64,000 bases of DNA from positions 310,001-374,000 of the forward strand of contig NZ_NIUC01000001.1 of assembly GCF_002807035.1 (NCBI RefSeq). Direction: 5' to 3'. Positions 35,292 through 44,217 of this stretch are shown here, in pieces. Below the pieces are notes generated by a model, which saw nothing but the letters and a program-made list of their open reading frames with translations, was not told the origin of the DNA and did not search any database. Made by a program: the position numbers and the translations under genes. Positions within the stretch are counted from its first letter, which is position 1. The number at the start of each line of letters is the position of its first letter. Origin of the DNA: Algoriphagus formosus. GTDB lineage: Bacteria; Bacteroidota; Bacteroidia; Cytophagales; Cyclobacteriaceae.

Positions 35292-38200
35292 ATGCAAAAA
35301 AGTATCAGTGAATACGAAGAAAATCAACCAATAAATCTTGAAACCAAGGTCATTGACTCCGAGGTATTTTTAAAAATTTCAAATTCTGATCAAATGCTCC
35401 CCTTCTTTATGAGCATTATCAGCCCCTATAATCATTGGTTGTTTATTGGAAGTAATGGAGGGCTTAGTGCCGGTAGAAAAGACCCCGAAAATGCACTTTT
35501 TCCTTATTACACTGATGATAAAATCCTCGAGTCATCAGAAGTAACCGGCTCGAAATCAATCATTCGTGTTCAGAAAAACAACCAAACCCATGTTTGGGAA
35601 CCATTTTCTATCCATTTCGCCAATGAGTATCGGTTGAAAAGGAATCTATACAAGAGTGTTTTTGGTAATAAAATCTTGTTTGAAGAGGAAAACCTGGATC
35701 TAGAGCTATGCTTTAGATATGAATGGTCCACCAGCGATAATTATGGTTTTGTAAAGACCAGTTCAATCTTGAATACTGGGAATTCTGAGCTTGAACTTTC
35801 GATTTTGGATGGGATTCAAAATATCATGCCTTATGGCGTAGGAAGTGCCCTTCAAACTATGCGAAGTAATCTGGTGGATGCCTATAAAAGGAATGAACTT
35901 GACCGAGAAAGTGGAATTGGGATTTTTGCGCTTAGCGCAATCATTGTGGACAAAGCCGAGCCAAGTGAAGCGCTTAAAGCAACTATTGCTTGGTCACTGG
36001 GCTTGGAAAATGCAAAGCGACTCCTCTCCTCTTCTCAATTAAATTCATTCAGAGAGGGTTTTTCCATTCAGGAAGAAAATGACATAAAAGCTCAAAGGGG
36101 TGCTTACTTTATTCATTTCGATTCAGAATTGCACCCTGGAGATAGTAAAGATTGGATGATTCTGGCTGATATCAATCAGAATGTCTCCCAAATTCGCGCC
36201 CTTGCCAAAGAAATAAAAACCGAGTCGAACTTAATCAAGAAAGTTAAAGCAGATATTCAGCGTGGAACAGAAGAGCTAATTAAGCTTGATGCTGCCTCGG
36301 ATGGATTACAACTTACAGCAGATTCCTTAAAAGACACCCGACATTTTGCCAATGTGATGTTTAACATTATGCGGGGTGGGATTTTTGATAAAAATTATCA
36401 AATCGAAAAGGAAGACCTAAAGAACTCTATTCAAAATGCGAACCGAGAGGTTTTCTTGAAGCAAAAAAGCAAAATTGATTCGCTTCCAGAAAAATTCTCC
36501 TTTACTCAGCTCAAAGAATTGGCAGAAAATTCTGGAGACAGCCATTTTGAGCGTCTTTGTTTGGAGTATTTACCTTTGAAATTTAGCCGACGCCATGGTG
36601 ATCCAAGCCGTCCTTGGAATAATTTTTCTATCAACACCAGAAACGAAGACGGATCAAAAGTCTTGGACTATGCAGGAAATTGGCGGGATATTTTTCAGAA
36701 TTGGGAAGCCTTAGCCCTCGCCTATCCTGACTTCATTGAAAGCATGATCCTGAAGTTCTTAAATGCCTCTACATTTGATGGTTATAATCCATATCGAATC
36801 ACAAAAAACGGAATAGACTGGGAAAGAATTGAAGCAGATGACCCCTGGTCTTACATCGGATATTGGGGTGATCATCAGATCATTTACTTGTTGAAGTTTC
36901 TGGAATTTGCAGAGAATTATGCACCTGGTAGCTTGGTAAAATTTTTCAAGGAGGATTTTTTCGTGTATGCCAATGTACCCTACAAAATCAAGGCTTACAA
37001 TGAGATCCTGAAAAACCCTAAAGACACGATTGATTTTGATCATCAATTAGATCAGCAAATCCAAAAGCGATGGACTTCAATCGGCTCAGATGCTGCCTTG
37101 CTTCAAGATCAATCTGGTGGGATTTATCAGGTGAATTTCATCGAGAAAATACTCGCGACAGTTCTTGCGAAAGTTTCCAATTTCATTCCAGAGGGAGGAA
37201 TCTGGATGAATACACAAAGACCTGAATGGAACGACGCCAACAATGCGCTCGTCGGAAATGGTGTTTCCATGGTCACCTTGTATTATTTGAGAAGGTTTCT
37301 AAATTTTTTCACACAGCTATTGAAGCAAAGTACTGAGCAGGAGATTCCTGTTTCAGAAGAGTTACTGACATTTTTCAAGGAAACTTTATCTACCCTCAAT
37401 TCTCATCAGCATTTGCTTTTGGGTAGTTTTAGCGGCAAAGACCGAAAAAATGTATTGGATGCTTTGGGGACAGCAGGGAGTGATTTTAGAATGAAAATCT
37501 ATGCTGATTCTTTTAGAGGTGTCAAAAAGAACCTTTTGATCGATGAACTTCTAGAGTTCTCAAGCATTTGCCAAAGCTACCTTGAGCATACTATTAGAGC
37601 CAATAAACGTGAGGACAACTTGTATCATGCATACAACCTGATGAGTGTCGAAAATGAAGAGGAAGTCACTATTGAATACCTCAGCGAAATGCTGGAGGGC
37701 CAGGTTGCTGCTTTAAGTTCCGGTTACTTGAGTTCGGAGGAGGCTTTGCAGACATTGGATGCACTTCGAAAAAGCAAGCTCTACCGCGCAGATCAACACA
37801 GCTATTTACTTTATCCAAATAAGGAGCTGCCTGGATTCTTGGAAAGAAACACCATACCCAAGGAGGAAATAAAGAGATCGAAACTTTTAAACAGTTTGTT
37901 GAAAAAAGGCAATAAAAAGATCGTTGAGCAGGATGTGGATGGAAACTACCATTTCAACGGTAACTTCAAAAATGCATCTGATTTGTCCAAAGCGCTGGAA
38001 AACTTAGACCCTACTCAGTTTGAATTTACTGAATCTGCTAAAAAAGAAACCTTGCAAATTTTTGAAAAGGTCTTTAATCACAAGGCTTTCACTGGACGCT
38101 CTGGGACTTTTTATGGATATGAAGGTCTCGGATCCATCTATTGGCATATGGTTTCTAAACTTCAATTGGCTGTATGGGAATGCTGCATTAGAGCCAAGGA

Positions 38201-38744
38201 GGAAAAAGCTCCACAGGAACTCCTAGATCAATTGATACGCCACTATTACGAAATTAATGAAGGAATTGGGGTGCATAAATCACCAATCGTATATGGAGCT
38301 TTTCCTACTGATCCTTATTCCCATACTCCCGCCGGTAAAGGGGCTCAACAGCCCGGAATGACGGGACAGGTCAAGGAGGATATAATCTGCCGTTTTGGAG
38401 AATTAGGAGTATTTATTCGAGAGGGTAAATTATCATTTAATCCATTTATGCTAAAGAAATCAGAGTTTTTGACCAAAAGTCAAACTTTGCCATTTATTGA
38501 CGTAAATGGGGAGAAAACTGTAATCCTTGTTGGAGAAAAATCACTTTGTTTTTCCTTTTGCCAGGTTCCAATCGTCTATCAATTGGACTCCAAAGACGTC
38601 ATTGAAATATCTTTTGGAAATGAATTCAAAACAGTTGCAGAGAATAGTTTGCAATTAGACGAAGAGTTGAGCCAGAAGATATTCAAACGGACCGGAGAGA
38701 TCAAACAAATTCTTGTAAGGGTAAATGAAGCCTTATTTAACTAA
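35292..38744 (+). CDS. inverting beta-glucan phosphorylase candidate (GH94/GH149/GH161 type)
   Basis: 1150 residues, no signal peptide, so cytoplasmic. The N-terminal about 300 residues form a beta-sandwich like that of cellobiose phosphorylases (SIISPYNHWLFIGSNGGLSAGRKDPENALFPYY; later DGIQNIMPYG). A linker and an (alpha/alpha)6 barrel follow with DYAGNWRDIFQNWEALALAYP, DDPWSYIGYWGDHQ and RPEWNDANNALVGNG. Asp648 of EWND is the counterpart of the general acid of GH94 enzymes (GDWND). The length and the neighbourhood of GH17 and GH3 genes best fit GH149, the beta-1,3-oligoglucan phosphorylases, but GH161 is possible. It would release glucose 1-phosphate from laminari-oligosaccharides brought in by the symporter in the same operon. 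Confidence 0.75.
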   Translation: MQKSISEYEENQPINLETKVIDSEVFLKISNSDQMLPFFMSIISPYNHWLFIGSNGGLSAGRKDPENALFPYYTDDKILESSEVTGSKSIIRVQKNNQTHVWEPFSIHFANEYRLKRNLYKSVFGNKILFEEENLDLELCFRYEWSTSDNYGFVKTSSILNTGNSELELSILDGIQNIMPYGVGSALQTMRSNLVDAYKRNELDRESGIGIFALSAIIVDKAEPSEALKATIAWSLGLENAKRLLSSSQLNSFREGFSIQEENDIKAQRGAYFIHFDSELHPGDSKDWMILADINQNVSQIRALAKEIKTESNLIKKVKADIQRGTEELIKLDAASDGLQLTADSLKDTRHFANVMFNIMRGGIFDKNYQIEKEDLKNSIQNANREVFLKQKSKIDSLPEKFSFTQLKELAENSGDSHFERLCLEYLPLKFSRRHGDPSRPWNNFSINTRNEDGSKVLDYAGNWRDIFQNWEALALAYPDFIESMILKFLNASTFDGYNPYRITKNGIDWERIEADDPWSYIGYWGDHQIIYLLKFLEFAENYAPGSLVKFFKEDFFVYANVPYKIKAYNEILKNPKDTIDFDHQLDQQIQKRWTSIGSDAALLQDQSGGIYQVNFIEKILATVLAKVSNFIPEGGIWMNTQRPEWNDANNALVGNGVSMVTLYYLRRFLNFFTQLLKQSTEQEIPVSEELLTFFKETLSTLNSHQHLLLGSFSGKDRKNVLDALGTAGSDFRMKIYADSFRGVKKNLLIDELLEFSSICQSYLEHTIRANKREDNLYHAYNLMSVENEEEVTIEYLSEMLEGQVAALSSGYLSSEEALQTLDALRKSKLYRADQHSYLLYPNKELPGFLERNTIPKEEIKRSKLLNSLLKKGNKKIVEQDVDGNYHFNGNFKNASDLSKALENLDPTQFEFTESAKKETLQIFEKVFNHKAFTGRSGTFYGYEGLGSIYWHMVSKLQLAVWECCIRAKEEKAPQELLDQLIRHYYEINEGIGVHKSPIVYGAFPTDPYSHTPAGKGAQQPGMTGQVKEDIICRFGELGVFIREGKLSFNPFMLKKSEFLTKSQTLPFIDVNGEKTVILVGEKSLCFSFCQVPIVYQLDSKDVIEISFGNEFKTVAENSLQLDEELSQKIFKRTGEIKQILVRVNEALFN

Positions 38745-38765
38745 TTAAGATACTTTTTAAAATCG

Positions 38766-40505
38766 ATGACATTCAAACTCAAACCTGACCAAGAGCAAAA
38801 AATTGAGGATTTGATTTCTCAGATGACTTTGGAAGAAAAAATCGGACAGATGTCTCAGGTTCGACATTTTGACGATGTCACTCCCGAGGATATTAAATCC
38901 AAGTTTATTGGTTCGGTGATTCATACCCAAGGACCAGTTCCAGGATCAACAGCTGCAGAATGGCAGGACAAATTTTCAGAATTCCAAAAGCAGGCCTTGG
39001 ATACACGATTAAAAATTCCGCTGTTATTTGGAGTGGATGCCATACACGGCCAAAACACCTTCGAGGGAGCTACCATTTTCCCTCATAATATTGGTTTAGG
39101 AGCTGCAGGAAATCCTGAAATAGTTGAGAAAGCAGCAGCGATTACGGCCATCGAGTGTAAGGCTACAGGCTTCCACTGGGTTTTTTCACCTTGCGTTGCC
39201 ATTCCTTTTAATGAAAAATGGGGACGGGTCTATGAGGCTTTTTCCGAAAGCACAGAGCTCACTTCGAAATTGACTCAAGCCTCTGTCAAAGGACATCAAG
39301 GATCAAATGGTAATGAAGGGGTTTTGGCGACAGCTAAGCACTTTATAGGAGATGGAGCTACAGATTTTGGAGTAGAAGGAGGAAATACCTCGCTTACAAA
39401 GGAAGAGCTAATCGAGCGCTTACTCCCACCCTATCAGGCAGCAGTTGATTCGGGGGTTGCCTCGGTAATGGCTTCCTTCAATACTTTGAATGAAATTCCA
39501 ATGCATGCCCACAAGGCTATGATTACGGATTTACTGAAGGATCAGCTAAAGTTTGACGGAATTGTGGTTTCCGATTGGAAGGCTTACTCCCGATTTGGGC
39601 AAAATGAAATCATCAATGCAGGCATTGATATCGTGATGGCAGTTGATGGGGACTTAGATGGATTTCAAGAAGGAGTCAAAGCTGGGGTTTTGAATGGTTC
39701 TATTTCAGAAGAACGAATCAATGATGCTGTAAGAAGGATTTTGCGTCAGAAATTCCGTTTTGGACTTTTTGAAAATCCCTTTCCTGACAAAGGTTTGATC
39801 CAAAAAATTGGAATTCCTGAGCATAGGGCTATTGCACGACAGGCAGTTCGGGAGTCCTTGGTTTTATTGAAGAATCAAAACCAGGTTTTACCTCTAAAGC
39901 GAACTTCCAGAATTGTGGTTGTTGGCAAATTTGCAGACAATTCTGGTTTACAGTCTGGAGGTTGGACGGTCAACTGGCAAGGAATGACCGAAAACTATTC
40001 AGGTGCTACCACCATTTTGGAAGGCATAAGAAAGTTTGCATTACATGAGGTGAAATATGATCCTGATGGCACAGCTGCAATTGAGGATGTAGATGTGGCA
40101 GTCATTGTGGTGGGAGAAAATCCATACGCAGAATTCTTTGGGGATGTAGGTGGCGAAATGAATCTATTCCAACTTACCATAACCGAGGAGCATCAGAAAT
40201 TAGTACAGTCTTATTCCCAAAAGGGCATCAAAATAGTGCTTGTATTGATATCTGGAAGACCAATAGTTATTACACCCCAAATGGAACTTAGTGATGCTTT
40301 TGTGGCTGCTTGGTTACCTGGATCGGAAGGAGATGGAATAGCTGAAGTTCTATTTGGCTTTTTTGATTTTAAGGGTAAACTCCCCCACTCTTGGCCCAAA
40401 TCAGTGGAAGATTTCAATGGAAAATATGGTCCTAACTATTGGGAACACTCCATTGAACCACTTTTTCCGATAGGTTTTGGACAGTGTTATCATCAAGAAA
40501 AATAA
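38766..40505 (+). CDS. GH3 beta-glucosidase, cytoplasmic
   Basis: 579 residues without signal peptide. The N-terminal barrel starts with DLISQMTLEEKIGQMSQ and contains GVDAIHGQNTFEGATIFPHNIGL, LATAKHFIGDGATDFGVEGGN and the nucleophile Asp270 in GIVVSDWKA. The C-terminal alpha/beta sandwich begins around 345 (ESLVLLKNQNQVLPLK) and ends with WLPGSEGDGIAEVLFGFFDFKGKLPHSW. The fibronectin III domain common in larger GH3 enzymes is absent, so this is the short two-domain form typical of exo-beta-1,3/1,4-glucosidases. It starts 21 bases after the phosphorylase gene and presumably converts glucose-rich beta-oligosaccharides inside the cell. Confidence 0.9.
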   Translation: MTFKLKPDQEQKIEDLISQMTLEEKIGQMSQVRHFDDVTPEDIKSKFIGSVIHTQGPVPGSTAAEWQDKFSEFQKQALDTRLKIPLLFGVDAIHGQNTFEGATIFPHNIGLGAAGNPEIVEKAAAITAIECKATGFHWVFSPCVAIPFNEKWGRVYEAFSESTELTSKLTQASVKGHQGSNGNEGVLATAKHFIGDGATDFGVEGGNTSLTKEELIERLLPPYQAAVDSGVASVMASFNTLNEIPMHAHKAMITDLLKDQLKFDGIVVSDWKAYSRFGQNEIINAGIDIVMAVDGDLDGFQEGVKAGVLNGSISEERINDAVRRILRQKFRFGLFENPFPDKGLIQKIGIPEHRAIARQAVRESLVLLKNQNQVLPLKRTSRIVVVGKFADNSGLQSGGWTVNWQGMTENYSGATTILEGIRKFALHEVKYDPDGTAAIEDVDVAVIVVGENPYAEFFGDVGGEMNLFQLTITEEHQKLVQSYSQKGIKIVLVLISGRPIVITPQMELSDAFVAAWLPGSEGDGIAEVLFGFFDFKGKLPHSWPKSVEDFNGKYGPNYWEHSIEPLFPIGFGQCYHQEK

Positions 40506-40535
40506 TCGAATGCTATACAGGAAATTCAAAATCAA

Positions 40536-41807
40536 ATGACTATGAAATCAAGCGTTAAATTACTTTTAATAGGTGCTGCCCTGGCAGCAAGCTTTTCGTG
40601 TAGTGAAAAAACAACAGATGTGGAAACAACTAAAAATAAAGAAGTGACAGCAAAAGAAATATTAGGAAATCCAGCTTACCAAGCTATTTCATTCGGAGGA
40701 TACAGAGAGCGTTCAAGAGATATACAACCAACCGTCAATCAACTGAAAGAAGACGTGAAAATCCTATCAGCAATTGGAATCAAAATTCTTCGAACCTACA
40801 ATGTCCAGCTGCCACATGCAACTACTTTATTGAAGGCCATTCGAGAATTAAAAAAAGAAGATCCGAATTTTGAAATGTATGTGATGCTTGGGGCATGGAT
40901 TGATTGCAAAAATGCCTGGACAGACCTGGAACCTGACCACAATGTAGAAAGCGAGCAAAATGAAGGTGAAATCGAGCGAGCGGTAGCTTTGGTTAATCAA
41001 TATCCAGATATTGTTAAAATCCTTGCCGTAGGCAATGAAGCCATGGTCAGATGGGCGACCAGCTATTTTGTACAGCCTTGGGTGATTTTGAAATGGGTCA
41101 ATCACCTGCAAGAACTCAAAGCAGAAGGTAAACTTCCTAAGGATCTATGGATTACCAGTTCGGATGATTTTTCTTCATGGGGAGGTGGCGATGCCAGTTA
41201 CCATACAGAAGATTTGGAAAAGTTGGCCAATGCAGTCGATTACATTTCCATCCATACCTACCCTTATCACAACTCGCATTATAATCCAGCTTTCTGGAGA
41301 GTACCTATTGAGGAATCCAAGCTATCTGAACTTGAAAAAGTAGAGGCAGCCATGCTTCGGGCCCGGGATTTTGCCAAATCTCAATATGATTCAGTGGCCT
41401 CCTACATGGAAAGTATAGGAGTCGATAAGCCCATTCACATTGGAGAAACAGGCTGGGCGAGTGTTTCTGACGGCTTTTACGGTCCTGAGGGTTCGCATGC
41501 TGCTGACGAATACAAACAAGGTCTTTACTACAGGCACATGCGTGAGTGGACTAATGAAGCTGGTATTTCCATGTTTTATTTCGAAGCTTTCAATGAGCAA
41601 TGGAAAGACGCTGCAAATCCCATTGGATCGGAAAACCACTTTGGCCTTTTTAGTCTCAAAGGGGAAGCAAAATATCCTGTTTGGGAATTAGTCGATCAGG
41701 GTATTTTTGAAGGACTTACCCGAGACGGAAATCCAATCATTAAGACTTACAATGGAGAAATTGACAGCCTTCTTTCGAAGGTATCCGCTCCTCCTGCCAA
41801 CTATTAA
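40536..41807 (+). CDS. GH17-like beta-1,3-glucanase, lipoprotein
   Basis: 423 residues; ATG at 40536, with a second ATG two codons later. A lipobox (AASFSC, Cys22) makes it a lipoprotein, presumably on the cell surface or in the periplasm. The barrel shows ISFGGYRERSRD, IKILRTYNVQLPHATTLL, acid/base Glu168 in LAVGNEAMVRW and nucleophile Glu304 in HIGETGWASVSDG, the classical GH17 pair. Substrate aromatic residues (WGGGDASYHTEDL, HTYPYHNSHYNP) lie between. It should cut beta-1,3-glucans such as laminarin to oligosaccharides or transfer them. It lies 30 bases after GH3 and 59 before the symporter fusion. Confidence 0.87.
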   Translation: MTMKSSVKLLLIGAALAASFSCSEKTTDVETTKNKEVTAKEILGNPAYQAISFGGYRERSRDIQPTVNQLKEDVKILSAIGIKILRTYNVQLPHATTLLKAIRELKKEDPNFEMYVMLGAWIDCKNAWTDLEPDHNVESEQNEGEIERAVALVNQYPDIVKILAVGNEAMVRWATSYFVQPWVILKWVNHLQELKAEGKLPKDLWITSSDDFSSWGGGDASYHTEDLEKLANAVDYISIHTYPYHNSHYNPAFWRVPIEESKLSELEKVEAAMLRARDFAKSQYDSVASYMESIGVDKPIHIGETGWASVSDGFYGPEGSHAADEYKQGLYYRHMREWTNEAGISMFYFEAFNEQWKDAANPIGSENHFGLFSLKGEAKYPVWELVDQGIFEGLTRDGNPIIKTYNGEIDSLLSKVSAPPANY

Positions 41808-41866
41808 ATTATAACCCACTTTTGAAATTATCACTTTAAACTACTGACCACTAAATCCAAATAACC

Positions 41867-44212
41867 ATGTCAACCACAGCCAAAACAGTTCCGATGGGGC
41901 AAAAGATTGCCTTCGGTGTGGGTATGTTAGCAAATCAAATGTTTCCAGCTTCCCTAGGTATATTTATGGTTGTGCTGGTCCAAAACCTAGGCTTCCCCGG
42001 ATGGATGTGGGGAATTGTCTACTTTCTGCCTCGTGTACTCGATGCGGTGACTGACCCAATCATGGGCTTTATCTCAGACAATACGAAATCTGTATGGGGA
42101 AGACGTCGGCAATACGTTTTCCTTGGCGCCATAGTCATGGGAGTTGCCTTTTCGGTGATGTGGCAGCTTTACGGAGAAAACACGGTGAATTACAACTTCA
42201 CCTATTTCCTCTTGGGCTCATTTGCCTTTTATATTGGTCTGACCATATTCAGTGTCCCCTATGTGGCCATGGGTTACGAAATGAGTGAGGACTTCCATGA
42301 ACGTACACAAATCATGGCTATTGCACAGTGGATTGGACAGTGGGCTTGGGTAATTGCCCCTTGGTTTTGGGTAATTATGTACGATCCCTCTTGGTTTCCG
42401 AGCCCAGAAGCTGCTACCCGTCAATTGGCCGTTTGGGTGGGAGTGATATTTGCGATTTGTGCAATGGTTCCTGCTATTTTCATCAAAAGTAAATCAACGC
42501 TAAATGAAAAATTTTCACCACTGACTTTTGATGCAATTGGAAACAGCCTTTCGAAAATTATTCAAGGATTCAAAGAGGCATTTGCATCCAGACCATTCCG
42601 TAAGCTTTGTATTTCGACATTCTTTATTTTTAATGCATTCAATACAGTAGCTGGCTTTGTGTTTTTTATCGTGGTGTGGCATCTCTTCAGCGGAGATGCA
42701 GGAGCCGCAGGGTATTGGACACCGATTTTCGGAAGCGTGGGTGCATTGGTGACTACCTTTATTGTGATTCCTATCGTGGCAGCTATGTCAAAAAGAATAG
42801 GCAAAAAAAATGCATTCATGGTATCTCAAAGTATTGCATTAGTAGGCTATGCTTCCTTGTGGTTCCTATTCGTTCCTGGTAAGCCTTGGATGTTTATTTT
42901 TTCTCTCCCCTTCCATTCTTTTGGAATTGGTAGTCTTTTCGTCCTAATGATGTCCATGACAGCGGATGTAATCGATTTAGACGAATTGAATTATGGGGTT
43001 CGCCGGGAAGGTGTATTCGGAGCTATTTATTGGTACATGGTGAAGTTTGGTTTCGCAATAGCAGGTGGTCTGAGTGGAGTGATTTTGACCGTAGTAGGTT
43101 TTGATGGGAATGCGGCTGTACAACCTGAAGGAGCTGTGGATGGACTTCGACTTTTCTTCTCTGGACTACCAATGCTAGGTACGATGGTAGCTATGTATCT
43201 CATGCACGATTATGACGTGGATGAAGCAAGAGCAAATGAAATCCGGGAACAATTAAAATTAAGAAAAATAGAAAAAAACAAGCCTGCCAGTATCTATACC
43301 CCCTATCAGCCAGGTACTGTCATAAGCCTTTCGGAGCAAGAAAAAGCTGTTGCACTCCAGTTACAAAATAAGTTTGAGGGGAAATCCTCAGGAGAAATCA
43401 AGTCGCTTTTCTCACAAGCCTTAGAAAAGGGTTTTCATGGGCTTTGCTTCAGTCCCTACTTGGAAGGCCAAAATATCGGTGACGTATTATCCGAAGATCA
43501 GATCACACGCAGAATGAGTATCGTGGCTCCCCATACACAGTGGATACGCTCATTTTCTTGTACTGATGGTAATGAATTGATACCAAAAATAGCGAAGCAA
43601 AAAGGCCTTAAAACCATGGTCGGGGCTTGGCTAGGAACAGACAAAACCAAAAACGAAGCCGAGATTTCACAGCTCATAAAATTAGGAAAACAAGGCTTGG
43701 TGGATATTGCTGTCGTAGGCAATGAGGCACTCCTTCGAAAAGAACTTTCAGAAGAGGAAGTACTTCAGCATTTGAAACTAGTCAAAAAATCACTTCCTGA
43801 AATTCCGGTAAGCTACGTAGACACCTATTATGAGCTATTTCAGCGGCCAACGATCGTGGCAGCATGTGATGTGATTTTGGCAAATTGTTATCCATTCTGG
43901 GAGGGTTGCAGTATCGATCATGCTCCGGTATATCTTCAAAAAATGTATGAGACGGCCAAAAGTATTGCTAATGGAAAAGAGGTTATGATCACAGAAACAG
44001 GGTGGCCGGATTCCGGTGAGAGTCTAAACGATGCTATTCCATCCTCTGAAAATGCTATGAAGTACCTTATTGCGACTAATGAATGGGCACAAAATGAGGG
44101 AATAGCCTTATTTAACTTCTCATCATTTGACGAACCATGGAAGGTACATCATGAGGGAGAAGTCGGCCAAAGCTGGGGAATTTGGGATAAAAACGAAAAA
44201 TTAAAATACTAA
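41867..44212 (+). CDS. sugar:cation symporter (GPH/MFS) fused to a C-terminal GH17 domain
   Basis: 781 residues. Residues about 1-455 are a 12-helix GPH-type symporter: DAVTDPIMGFISDNTKSVWGRRR after helix 2, VPYVAMGYEMSEDFHERT, and MMSMTADVIDLDELNYGVRREG. A cytoplasmic linker (to about 480, charged, RKIEKNKPASIYTPYQPG) leads to a GH17 domain of about 300 residues with both catalytic residues: Glu620 in VVGNEALLRK and Glu710 in ITETGWPDSG. The reading frame is continuous, with no stop or frameshift at the join, and the next gene is a free paralogue of the same GH17 domain. With an even number of helices the GH17 part lies in the cytoplasm, so the protein would cleave glucan oligosaccharides as they enter. 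Confidence 0.87.
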   Translation: MSTTAKTVPMGQKIAFGVGMLANQMFPASLGIFMVVLVQNLGFPGWMWGIVYFLPRVLDAVTDPIMGFISDNTKSVWGRRRQYVFLGAIVMGVAFSVMWQLYGENTVNYNFTYFLLGSFAFYIGLTIFSVPYVAMGYEMSEDFHERTQIMAIAQWIGQWAWVIAPWFWVIMYDPSWFPSPEAATRQLAVWVGVIFAICAMVPAIFIKSKSTLNEKFSPLTFDAIGNSLSKIIQGFKEAFASRPFRKLCISTFFIFNAFNTVAGFVFFIVVWHLFSGDAGAAGYWTPIFGSVGALVTTFIVIPIVAAMSKRIGKKNAFMVSQSIALVGYASLWFLFVPGKPWMFIFSLPFHSFGIGSLFVLMMSMTADVIDLDELNYGVRREGVFGAIYWYMVKFGFAIAGGLSGVILTVVGFDGNAAVQPEGAVDGLRLFFSGLPMLGTMVAMYLMHDYDVDEARANEIREQLKLRKIEKNKPASIYTPYQPGTVISLSEQEKAVALQLQNKFEGKSSGEIKSLFSQALEKGFHGLCFSPYLEGQNIGDVLSEDQITRRMSIVAPHTQWIRSFSCTDGNELIPKIAKQKGLKTMVGAWLGTDKTKNEAEISQLIKLGKQGLVDIAVVGNEALLRKELSEEEVLQHLKLVKKSLPEIPVSYVDTYYELFQRPTIVAACDVILANCYPFWEGCSIDHAPVYLQKMYETAKSIANGKEVMITETGWPDSGESLNDAIPSSENAMKYLIATNEWAQNEGIALFNFSSFDEPWKVHHEGEVGQSWGIWDKNEKLKY

Positions 44213-44217
44213 TAATT

